Source: Sphingomonas sp. G-3-2-10
Lineage (GTDB): Bacteria; Pseudomonadota; Alphaproteobacteria; Sphingomonadales; Sphingomonadaceae
Direction of reading: 5' to 3'
Assembly (NCBI RefSeq): GCF_012927115.1
Contig: NZ_JABBFY010000001.1
Coordinates: 2,480,001-2,544,000, forward strand
Length of the DNA stretch: 64,000 bases
Shown here: piece by piece, positions 44,929 to 52,483 of the stretch
Layout: each line of letters opens with the position of its first letter
Numbering within the stretch: the first letter of the stretch is position 1
Notes under the pieces: generated by a model
Told to the model about the DNA's origin: nothing
The model's input: only the letters and a program-made list of their open reading frames with translations
Database searches by the model: none
Program-made: the position numbers and the translations under genes

Positions 44929-45966
44929 ATGATCCGCGTCATCCAATGGGCCACCGGCTCGATGGGCCGAACCGCGCTGCGGCGCATCATCGACGCGCCC
45001 CACCTCGAGCTGGCCGGCGTCCATGTCTATAGCGCCGCCAAGGCCGGGCAGGACGCGGGTACCATCGCGCGCCGCCCCGAAACCGGCATCCTCGCGACCA
45101 ATGACATCGCGGACACGCTGGCGATCGACGCCGATGTCGTCCTCCACACCCCGCGCATCACCTTGCCTTACGAAGCGATGGCCGAGGACGTGATCCGCCT
45201 GCTCGAATCGGGCAAGAATGTCGTCTCCACCGCCGGCTTCCACTGGCCACAGGCGCATGGCGCGGCCTATGCCGATCGCCTCCACGCCGCCGCGCTCCGG
45301 GGCGGCGTCACGCTCGCGGGCGTCGGCGTGCAGCCGGGCGTCGTGGTCGAGCGCCTCACTCTCGCTGCCACTGCGATGTGCTCCACGATCGAGAGGATCG
45401 AGATCCGCGAAACGGTCGACGCCTCGGCGATGGCTTCGCCCGAATTCGTGTTCGGCCTGATGGGCCTCGGCTCGGACCCCGCCGTGTCGGATATCCGCAC
45501 CGGGCCGCTGGCGGCGCTCTATTCCACCCTGTTCAGCGAAGTCCTCCATTTCTCCGCCGATGCGATGGGCAGCCATGTCGAACGCATCGATCCGCATCAC
45601 GATCTGGTCCTCGCCCCCGCCGAGATCATAATCCCCGCCGGCACGATCCGCCCCGGCCATGTCGCCGCGACCCATTGGCGCTGGACCGCGCATCTGGCGA
45701 ACGGCGTGGCGATGACGCTCGCCATCCTGTGGACCGCCGATCCCACGCTGCACGGCGACGGCACCACCGGCCACTGGATCGTCGACATCACCGGCCGCCC
45801 GAACGTGCGCATGACGCTCGACATTCACGAAGGCGACCCCGCCGCGCCGCCCACCCGCGCGCTGACCGACGCGACGATGGCGGTGGCGATCCGCGCCATC
45901 CCCGATGTGGTCGCAGCCCCGCCCGGCCTGTTCGCGTATCAGCCCCAAGGCGTGTGGCAGGCATGA
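44929..45966 (+). CDS. DHDPR-like NAD(P)-dependent oxidoreductase
   Basis: The 345-residue protein has a Rossmann domain opening with MIRVIQWATGSMGRTALRRIID and DVVLHTPRI, followed by GKNVVSTAGFHWP, as in the dihydrodipicolinate-reductase N-terminal family and 2,4-diaminopentanoate-dehydrogenase-like proteins. Many relatives are found in steroid or aromatic catabolic clusters, with unknown substrates; it is not the lysine-pathway DapB, which is shorter. GGAGGAAG precedes the ATG. The next gene overlaps its stop codon by 4 bases. Confidence 0.8.
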   Translation: MIRVIQWATGSMGRTALRRIIDAPHLELAGVHVYSAAKAGQDAGTIARRPETGILATNDIADTLAIDADVVLHTPRITLPYEAMAEDVIRLLESGKNVVSTAGFHWPQAHGAAYADRLHAAALRGGVTLAGVGVQPGVVVERLTLAATAMCSTIERIEIRETVDASAMASPEFVFGLMGLGSDPAVSDIRTGPLAALYSTLFSEVLHFSADAMGSHVERIDPHHDLVLAPAEIIIPAGTIRPGHVAATHWRWTAHLANGVAMTLAILWTADPTLHGDGTTGHWIVDITGRPNVRMTLDIHEGDPAAPPTRALTDATMAVAIRAIPDVVAAPPGLFAYQPQGVWQA

Positions 45967-47105
45967 AGGCGCTGATCCTCGACGCGGTCCGCACCCCGCG
46001 CGGCAAGGCGAAGAAGGACGGCGGTCTCGCCGCCGAAACGCCCGAGGGGCTGGTCGCGCATCTCGTCGATGCGCTCGACGCACGCGGCCGCGATCCGCGC
46101 AACGCGGGCCTGCTCACGCTGGGCAGCGTCGGACAGGTCGGCGCACAGGGCGGTCATATCGCGATGGTCGCCAAGCTCGCCGCTGGCCTGCCCCCCGAAA
46201 CCGCCGCGCACAGCCTCAACAATTTCTGCGCCTCGGGCCTCTCCGCGATCGGCCAGGCCGCCGCGATGATCGAAGCCGGCGTCACCGACCGCGCGCTCGC
46301 CGGCGGCGTCGAGATGATGTCGCGCGTCCCCTTCATGGCCGATGCGGCCGATTACTACACGGCCACCACCCTGCCGCCGCGACTGCGCTACATACCCGTA
46401 GCGCTCGCGGCGGATCTTTTGGCGGTGACCCAAGGCATTACGCGCGAAGAGCTGGATGCCGCCGCGCTGACCTCACAAACTCGCGCGCTCGCCGCCGAGG
46501 ACCGCCCGGCCCTGCTCACCTCGCGCATCCCCGCTGGCAAACTCGTCCGCGACGAAGCCCCCCGCGCCACCGATCCGGCAAAGCTCGCCGCCATGCCCCC
46601 CGCCTTCGCCGCCTTTGCCGACCAGTATCGCGAAGCGCTCGACGGTGCCGAGATCGACCACCGCCACAGCGTCGCCCACGCCCCGCCAATGGCCGACGGC
46701 GCCGGCCTCGCGCTGATCGGCACCGGCGACCGCCCCCGCGCGCGCATCCTCGGATTCGCCGAAGCCGGCGGCGACGCGCGCGCGTCCCTGCTCGCGGGCT
46801 CCACCGCAATGGACCTCGCTCTGTCCCGTGCCGGCCTGTCGCTCGCCGACATGGACCGGATCGAATATATGGAAGCCTTCGCGGTGGTGATCGCCAAGTT
46901 CCTGCGCGACCGCCCGGTCGATCCCGATCGCGTCAATGTCGGCGGCGGCCACATCGCCAAGGGCCATCCAATGGGCGCAACCGGCGCGATCCTGCTGTCC
47001 ACGTTGCTGGATGCGCTGGACGAGGCAGACGGCACCTACGGCCTCGTCGTGGCGACGGGCGCACAAGGGGTGGGCGTGGCGATGGTGATCGAACGGCTGA
47101 ACTAG
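45963..47105 (+). CDS. Thiolase-family acyl-CoA acyltransferase lacking the second catalytic Cys
   Basis: The 380-residue protein is a thiolase: nucleophile C89 in NNFCASGLSAIGQAA, MEAFA in place of NEAFA, and GGHIAKGHPMGATG with the catalytic His. The C-terminal CxGGGxG motif, which carries the second Cys, reads VATGAQGVG and has no Cys. True acetyl-transfer chemistry may therefore be altered. Start ATG 45963 overlaps the reductase gene (ATGA). In the pathway it would cleave or join a beta-keto acyl-CoA. It is convergent with the DUF1295 gene. Confidence 0.82.
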   Translation: MKALILDAVRTPRGKAKKDGGLAAETPEGLVAHLVDALDARGRDPRNAGLLTLGSVGQVGAQGGHIAMVAKLAAGLPPETAAHSLNNFCASGLSAIGQAAAMIEAGVTDRALAGGVEMMSRVPFMADAADYYTATTLPPRLRYIPVALAADLLAVTQGITREELDAAALTSQTRALAAEDRPALLTSRIPAGKLVRDEAPRATDPAKLAAMPPAFAAFADQYREALDGAEIDHRHSVAHAPPMADGAGLALIGTGDRPRARILGFAEAGGDARASLLAGSTAMDLALSRAGLSLADMDRIEYMEAFAVVIAKFLRDRPVDPDRVNVGGGHIAKGHPMGATGAILLSTLLDALDEADGTYGLVVATGAQGVGVAMVIERLN

Positions 47106-47115
47106 ATACATCGTG

Positions 47116-47133
47116 CTCCGGCGAAGGCCGGAG
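47116..47133. terminator. Stem-loop between convergent genes
   Basis: CTCCGGC-GAAG-GCCGGAG, a 7-base-pair stem with a stable four-base loop, fills the 32-base gap between the thiolase gene and the DUF1295 gene. It can serve both directions; no T run follows. Confidence 0.5.
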
Positions 47134-47137
47134 AACC

Positions 47138-47920
47138 CTACCCCTTCGGCACCCACGGCACGAACCCCGAGGTCCGCCGCACATAATCCGCATAGCCCGG
47201 CCGCGTCTTGTGCATCCGCCCCTCGACGGTCGGCGCGCCGCTCCATTTCATCAGCGTCCAGGTCAGCAGCAGCGGCCCGGGCAGCGCCCAAAGGCCCGTC
47301 GGCGTCTCCGCCGCGATCAGATACAGCCCCCACCACGTACAGGCATCGCCGAAATAATTGGGGTGCCGCGTGTAGCGCCACAGGCCCGACTGCATCACTT
47401 GCCCGGCATTTCCCGGATCGCGGCGGAACCGCACCAGCTGCGCATCGCCAACCGTCTCGAAAGCAATCCCGAACACCGCCAGCCCCGCGCCGATCCACGC
47501 CAGCAGCCCCAGCCCCGGCGCGGCATCCGCCTGCCCCAGTTGCACCGGCAGCGCGACGAGGAACAGCAGCGGCATCTGCGTCGCAAATACCAGCAGCAGC
47601 GACGCCTTCGCAAAGCCCCAGCCCCGCCGCGCCTCGGCCTTGCCCAGCATCGACACGTATCGCCGGTCGGTCCCATGCGTCCGCCAGCGCCACAACATGT
47701 ATCCGCCCAGCCGCAGCCCCCATGCCGCGCACAGCCCGAGCAGCACAAGCTTGCGCTCGTGCAGTCCCTCGGTCTGCAAGAAGCTCGCACCCGCCAGCAC
47801 CACCATCCCGAACGCCCACAGGCTGTCCACCGGCGTCACGTCGCGCAGCTTCAGACAGATCAGCCACGCCGCCAGAAAGAACCCGACCAGCACCAGCGCA
47901 TTGATCGCCAGCCAGCTCAA
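47138..47920 (-). CDS. DUF1295 / steroid 5-alpha-reductase-like membrane protein
   Basis: The 260-residue protein has about six membrane helices and the family's C-terminal motif LWRYTRHPNYFGDACTWWGLYL, followed by GRMHKTRPGYADYVRRTSGFVPWVP. DUF1295 proteins belong to the isoprenylcysteine-methyltransferase/steroid-reductase group; a NADPH-linked reduction is possible but unproven. Its start overlaps the end of the feruloyl-CoA-synthase-like gene by 4 bases (ATGA), so it is the last gene of the six-gene receptor operon. Confidence 0.83.
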   Translation of the reverse strand: MSWLAINALVLVGFFLAAWLICLKLRDVTPVDSLWAFGMVVLAGASFLQTEGLHERKLVLLGLCAAWGLRLGGYMLWRWRTHGTDRRYVSMLGKAEARRGWGFAKASLLLVFATQMPLLFLVALPVQLGQADAAPGLGLLAWIGAGLAVFGIAFETVGDAQLVRFRRDPGNAGQVMQSGLWRYTRHPNYFGDACTWWGLYLIAAETPTGLWALPGPLLLTWTLMKWSGAPTVEGRMHKTRPGYADYVRRTSGFVPWVPKG

Positions 47921-49698
47921 ACCGCGCGCACCCCGTCGCCCGGCTCGGCGGCATAGAGCCGCTCAAGATCGCCGGGCCGGTTATCGAGCACCGCGCGCCG
48001 GTTGATCGTGCCCTTGTCCGACATCTCGTTCGCGCCCGGATTGGGCGGCCGGTCGAACAACGCCACACGCTTCACCGTCGCCGATCCGCCGCGCTGCCCG
48101 GCATTGAACACGCGCAATTGCTCCGCCACCAGATCGAGCAGATCGTCCGGCGCATCGGGCTTGGCCCATGCCAGCACGCCCAGATAGTCGCGATTGTCGT
48201 CGCACAACACCAGTTCGGCGACATGCGGCGCCAGCGCCTTCAGCAGCGCCTCGCGCAACTGCCCGCCATAGACCCACGTCCCGTTGGAAAGCTTGAACTC
48301 CTCCGCCAGCCGCCCCGCGAACGCCAGCCCCGCTCCGGGCTGTGCATCGTCATGGAACACCGCCAGATCGCCGGTCCGGTAATAGCCTTCGTCATCGAAC
48401 GCCTCGGCAGTCTTCGCCGGTTCGTCCAGATAGCCGCGCATCACATTCGGCCCGCGCAGGCGGACTTCGTAGCGGTCGTCATGCCGCACCAGCTTCACTT
48501 CCAGCCCCGGCGCGGGCAGGCCGATGCCCACCTTGTCGGTCGGGAAATGGATCGTCATGCAGCCCGAAACGCTCTCGGTCATGCCGTATCCGGTGGTCAT
48601 GTGGATGCGGTGCCCGGTCTCCGCGACCGCCATTTGCTGCAACCGGTCATGCACATGCTGCGGCAGCCCCGCGCCGCCATAGAGCATCAGCCGCAGCTTC
48701 GAAAAATAGGTCGCGCGCAGCACCGGGTCCTGCTCCATCGCATCGACCAGCATCGCATAGCCCAGCGGCACGTTATTGACGTACGCGACGGGAATCTCGC
48801 GCATGTTGCGCAGGCTTTCCTCGAACAGCCCGGGCATCGGCTTGCCGCCATCGACATAGATGGTGCCGCCGTTGAGCAGCGTCGCACGCAACAGCCCCGC
48901 CCCCGCGGCATGGTGCCAGGGCAGCCAGTCGAGCATCATGTCGCCCCAGCCCGCCGCCCGCCCAATCGACATCAGCCCCTGCGCGCTGTTCGCCGCGAAA
49001 TTGGCCAGCGAAATCTCCACCAGCTTGGGCAGCCCGGTCGATCCCGAGGTCAGCATGTAGGATGCCACCGCATCCGGATCGATCGCCTCGATCGACGCCG
49101 CCACCGCATCGGTCGGCGCGGTCGCCAGCACATCCTCCAGCGCCACCGCCTCGCGCGTGTAGAGCGACGGATCCGGCGCAAGGATCGTCACGTCCGGCCC
49201 GGCCACCGCCTCCACCGCCGCCGCCAGCGCCGGATGGGGATCGGCATAGACGATCACCGGATCGGTCTTCGCGAACACGTGCCGAAGCCGCAGCAACTCG
49301 CCGCCCGCGAGGCCATAAGCCGGCCCCACCGGGCACAGGATAACCCCCGCGCCCCACGCGGCCACGGTCAGCACCGCCGCCGCGCGGCCATTGCCGGCCA
49401 TCAGGATCATCGTCCGTCCGCGCGGAACATTGTCGATCAGCCACTGCGTCGCCGCGTCGATCTCGCGCTTCAGCACGTCGTAGCGCAGATGGACCCATTC
49501 CCCATCGGCTCCGCGCCACGCGACCGCGCTCTTTTCCCCCATCGTCAGTGCCCGTGCGGCAATAGCGCGCGGCAGGTTCGCGTCGCCCACCTCCAGCGGC
49601 ACGCGCGACTTCAGCCGGATCGTGCCGTCGCCATCGCGCTGCACGTCGAGGTCGACGGGCAGGAACTCGGCTTCGCGAAACGGCGCGGCGTCGCTCAT
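47917..49698 (-). CDS. Feruloyl-CoA-synthase-like ligase
   Basis: The 593-residue adenylate-forming enzyme resembles feruloyl-CoA synthases rather than general acyl-CoA ligases: P-loop YMLTSGSTGLPKLVE, LDWLPWHHAAGAG, TTGYGMTESVSG, GYYRTGDLAVFHD, and the unusual C-terminal RLAEEFKLSNGTWVYGGQLRE in place of the common GRxK-N-GE motif. Such enzymes activate ferulate and related hydroxycinnamates at the start of side-chain shortening. It overlaps the thiolase-like gene upstream and the DUF1295 gene downstream by 4 bases each. Confidence 0.87.
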   Translation of the reverse strand: MSDAAPFREAEFLPVDLDVQRDGDGTIRLKSRVPLEVGDANLPRAIAARALTMGEKSAVAWRGADGEWVHLRYDVLKREIDAATQWLIDNVPRGRTMILMAGNGRAAAVLTVAAWGAGVILCPVGPAYGLAGGELLRLRHVFAKTDPVIVYADPHPALAAAVEAVAGPDVTILAPDPSLYTREAVALEDVLATAPTDAVAASIEAIDPDAVASYMLTSGSTGLPKLVEISLANFAANSAQGLMSIGRAAGWGDMMLDWLPWHHAAGAGLLRATLLNGGTIYVDGGKPMPGLFEESLRNMREIPVAYVNNVPLGYAMLVDAMEQDPVLRATYFSKLRLMLYGGAGLPQHVHDRLQQMAVAETGHRIHMTTGYGMTESVSGCMTIHFPTDKVGIGLPAPGLEVKLVRHDDRYEVRLRGPNVMRGYLDEPAKTAEAFDDEGYYRTGDLAVFHDDAQPGAGLAFAGRLAEEFKLSNGTWVYGGQLREALLKALAPHVAELVLCDDNRDYLGVLAWAKPDAPDDLLDLVAEQLRVFNAGQRGGSATVKRVALFDRPPNPGANEMSDKGTINRRAVLDNRPGDLERLYAAEPGDGVRAV

Positions 49699-50924
49699 GC
49701 CGCTTCGCTCGTCACGATCAGGCTGACCGTGGTGGTGGTCGATCCGCCGATGTTCAGCGTCTGCACGGTCTTCGCCCCCTCGACCTGATAGTCGCCCGCC
49801 TGACCGCTCACCTGCTTGTACGCGTCCAGCGCCATACGCACCCCGGTCGCGCCCACCGGATGCCCGAGGCCGATCAGCCCGCCCGATGGGTTGATCGGCA
49901 GCTTGCCGCCGATCTCGATATCGCCGGCTTCAACCGCCTTCCAGCTTTCGCCCGGCGCGGTCAGTCCCAGATGGTCGATCGCCATATATTCGGTCATCGC
50001 AAAGCAATCATGCGTCTCGACCGCATCGATCTGCGACAGATCGCTCACGCCGGCCCGCTCGCGCGCTTCGAGAATCGCCCGGCGCACCTGCGGAAAGACA
50101 TAGTCCGCGCCTTCGCTCGCCGCGATCTTCTGCCGGTACGAAATCGGCGCGGAGCGATGCCCCCAGCCGCTGATCCGCGGCAGGCTCTCCAGCGCGATCC
50201 CCCGCTTCGCCGCATATTCGGCGGCACGCTTCGGCGAAGCGAGGAACACCACCGCCGCCCCGTCGGTCACCTGCCCGCAATCCATCTTGCGCGTGCGGCC
50301 CTCGATCACCGGGTTGAGCTCGTCATCCTGCGTGAAGGCGTTCTCGGGAAACTCCCATCCCCGCGACTGGGCGTTCGGATTGCGCTTCGCATTGCCGAAA
50401 TTGACCTGCGAGATGCGCATCAGATGCTCGTACTTCACGCCGTAGCGCCGGTCATATTCCTCGGCCACGTCGGAAAGGGCGCGCGGCCACACGTAACGCG
50501 CATCGCCATATTCATGCCCGGCCCATGCCGCGGCACCCAGATGCTGCGCAGCAATCTGGCCGGGCACGTTGCGCATCAGCTCGAGGCCGATCACGCACGA
50601 CAGATCGTACCGCCCCGCCTCGATCTCGGCCATCGCCGCCAGGATCGCCACGCTGCCCGAAGCGCATGCCGCTTCGTGCCGCGACGTCGGCAGCCCGTCG
50701 AATGCCGGATCGGCCAGCCCGAAAAACCCGCCCAGCAGACCCTGCCCCGCAAACAGGTCGCCGACGAAGTTCCCGACATGGCCGCTCTCGACCTCCGCCG
50801 GATCGAGCCGGGTCGCGGCGAGGCCCTGGTTCAGCGTCTCGGCAAAGCCGTCGGCGATTTCCATCCCATCGCGCGCCCAGTTGCGCGAGAAATCGCTCTG
50901 CCAGCCGCCAAGCACATAGACCAT
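49695..50924 (-). CDS. SCP-x-like thiolase (acetyl-CoA acetyltransferase family)
   Basis: The 409-residue protein belongs to the lipid-transfer/SCP-x branch of thiolases: active-site C87 in EAACASGSVAI, HDCFAMTEYMAIDHLG, and GGLIGLGHPVGATGVRM with the catalytic His. These enzymes act on branched, steroid-side-chain or aryl beta-keto-acyl-CoA. With the feruloyl-CoA-synthase-like gene behind it (4-base overlap), a role in shortening an aromatic propenoyl side chain is plausible. It lies 25 bases downstream of a VOC-like gene in the same operon. Confidence 0.85.
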   Translation of the reverse strand: MVYVLGGWQSDFSRNWARDGMEIADGFAETLNQGLAATRLDPAEVESGHVGNFVGDLFAGQGLLGGFFGLADPAFDGLPTSRHEAACASGSVAILAAMAEIEAGRYDLSCVIGLELMRNVPGQIAAQHLGAAAWAGHEYGDARYVWPRALSDVAEEYDRRYGVKYEHLMRISQVNFGNAKRNPNAQSRGWEFPENAFTQDDELNPVIEGRTRKMDCGQVTDGAAVVFLASPKRAAEYAAKRGIALESLPRISGWGHRSAPISYRQKIAASEGADYVFPQVRRAILEARERAGVSDLSQIDAVETHDCFAMTEYMAIDHLGLTAPGESWKAVEAGDIEIGGKLPINPSGGLIGLGHPVGATGVRMALDAYKQVSGQAGDYQVEGAKTVQTLNIGGSTTTTVSLIVTSEAA

Positions 50925-50949
50925 CGCCGCACTCCAACCTGCACCCGGC

Positions 50950-51654
50950 TCAGACCAGCCGGAACTCCATCCCGCCGATGCTGGCCTTGTTGCCGGCAGC
51001 CTTGCGGTCGATCGCCTTGAAGTCCAGCGCGGTCAGCCCGGTCTTCCCGCTCGCCCGGCGGAAGCGCACCGTCTTGTCGACGAAGGTCACGTCGCTGCCC
51101 TTCACCGGCGAGAGGAACAGCCGCCCGACCTGCGCCGCGATCTCGGCCGGCGGCGCCGCGTCGACCGAGACTTCGGCCGCGACGATCTCCGACGCGACTT
51201 CGCTCTTCTCGTATTTCCGCCCCACCGGATCGCCCCACCAGCCATTGGGCAGCGAATATTGATAGGTCTCGAAATGGGTGCCGAAGCGCTTGGGATCGAA
51301 CTGGATCATATCCTGCCCGCGAAACTGCATGTCGCGGGTCAGGCGGAGCTTCTCCGCCGCCGAACGCTCGCGAAATGCCTCGGCATCGAAGGTCTGCAAC
51401 ACGATCATGTATCCGCCCTCGCCGCCATGTTCGGCGAACCAGCGATGCAGGCGATGGTCGGGCTTCACCGGCTGGACCAGCTCGAACATGGTCTGGCCGA
51501 TCATCATCATCTCGTTCCGGAAGCCCAGGATCGCGCCCATATCGTGGCGATGCCCTTGCGGGATCTTCAGGAACGACTGGATCTGCGCCGACACTGCATC
51601 GATGTCCGGGCTGGCCAGCACATAATGGCGGATGACGTGAGGTTTCTCGCTCAT
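50950..51654 (-). CDS. VOC-like protein, cytosolic member of a tandem paralogue pair
   Basis: The 234-residue protein begins HVIRHYVLASPDIDAVSAQI and later has MFELVQPVKPDHRLHRWF, GGYMIVLQTFDAEAF and FDPKRFGTHFETYQY, the layout of a glyoxalase-like (VOC) protein with likely His/Glu metal ligands. It is clearly related along its length to the next gene upstream but has no export signal. ATG 51654 has GAGGGG 7 bases upstream. No defined activity is known to me; it may be a lyase, decarboxylase or dioxygenase of the cluster. Confidence 0.72.
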   Translation of the reverse strand: MSEKPHVIRHYVLASPDIDAVSAQIQSFLKIPQGHRHDMGAILGFRNEMMMIGQTMFELVQPVKPDHRLHRWFAEHGGEGGYMIVLQTFDAEAFRERSAAEKLRLTRDMQFRGQDMIQFDPKRFGTHFETYQYSLPNGWWGDPVGRKYEKSEVASEIVAAEVSVDAAPPAEIAAQVGRLFLSPVKGSDVTFVDKTVRFRRASGKTGLTALDFKAIDRKAAGNKASIGGMEFRLV

Positions 51655-51665
51655 GCTCATGCCCC

Positions 51666-52469
51666 TCAAACCATCCGGAACTTGACGCCGCAGATGCGCG
51701 CCCAGTCGCCCACCCGCGCCGGTTCGCGCGCCTTGAGGTCCAGCGCGGTCAGCCCGCGCCACTGGCCCTTGGACTCGACGAAGCTGACGGTGCGATCGGT
51801 GAAGTGGACGGTATTCCCGTCCTGCTTACCGAGGAACAGCCGCGCCGCCTGCGCCGCGATCGCTGAGGGATTCTCCACCGCCACTTCGCACCCGATAATG
51901 TCGGAAACCACGCGCGCATCCGAATACGGCCCGGTCAGCGGGTTGCCCCACCAATTCTCCTCGGGGGTATATTTGTAGAGCTCGAAATGCGTCCCGAAAT
52001 GCTTGTAGTCGAACTGGATCATGTGCTGGCCCATGAACGGCATGTCGCGGGTCAGTTTCAGCTGTTCGGCCGCCGCCCGCGCCTTCAGCGCATCGGCGTC
52101 ATAGGTCTGCATCACGACCATATAGCCGCCGTCGCCGCCCCGCTCCTCGAACCATTTGCCGAGGTGATGGTCGGGCTTCACCGGCTGCACGACTTCGATC
52201 ATCGTCGTACCGACGCGCATCATCGTGCTGTAGAAACCGTATTTCTCGGTAACGCCCGGCCCTTCCTTCTTCGGCGTCGCGGGCAGGCCCAGCACTTCGT
52301 AGATCTGGTCGCACACGAAGTTCATGTCGTGCGTCGCCAGCACATAGTGCCGCACCCGGCTCGGGCGTTCGGCAACGGCGCCCAGCGCCGGACCGGCGGC
52401 GGCGACACCCGCCGCCGCCGTCGCCCCGAGTAACGTCCGCCGGGTCATCGCAAGATCCTTGTCCAGCAT
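51666..52469 (-). CDS. VOC-like protein, Tat-exported member of a tandem paralogue pair
   Basis: The 267-residue protein is a paralogue of the gene that follows it: RVRHYVLATHDMNFVCDQI, MIEVVQPVKPDHHLGKWFEERGGDGGYMVVMQTYDADAL and FDYKHFGTHFELYKYTPEENWWG match position by position. It differs in carrying a twin-arginine signal (TRRTLLGATAAAGVAAAG), so it should work in the periplasm. It starts 14 bases after the TonB-receptor gene, probably acting on the substrate just after uptake. ATG 52469 follows GAGAGG; an internal ATG at residue 8, before the twin Arg, is possible. Confidence 0.75.
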   Translation of the reverse strand: MLDKDLAMTRRTLLGATAAAGVAAAGPALGAVAERPSRVRHYVLATHDMNFVCDQIYEVLGLPATPKKEGPGVTEKYGFYSTMMRVGTTMIEVVQPVKPDHHLGKWFEERGGDGGYMVVMQTYDADALKARAAAEQLKLTRDMPFMGQHMIQFDYKHFGTHFELYKYTPEENWWGNPLTGPYSDARVVSDIIGCEVAVENPSAIAAQAARLFLGKQDGNTVHFTDRTVSFVESKGQWRGLTALDLKAREPARVGDWARICGVKFRMV

Positions 52470-52483
52470 GTCAGCCTCTCCGC

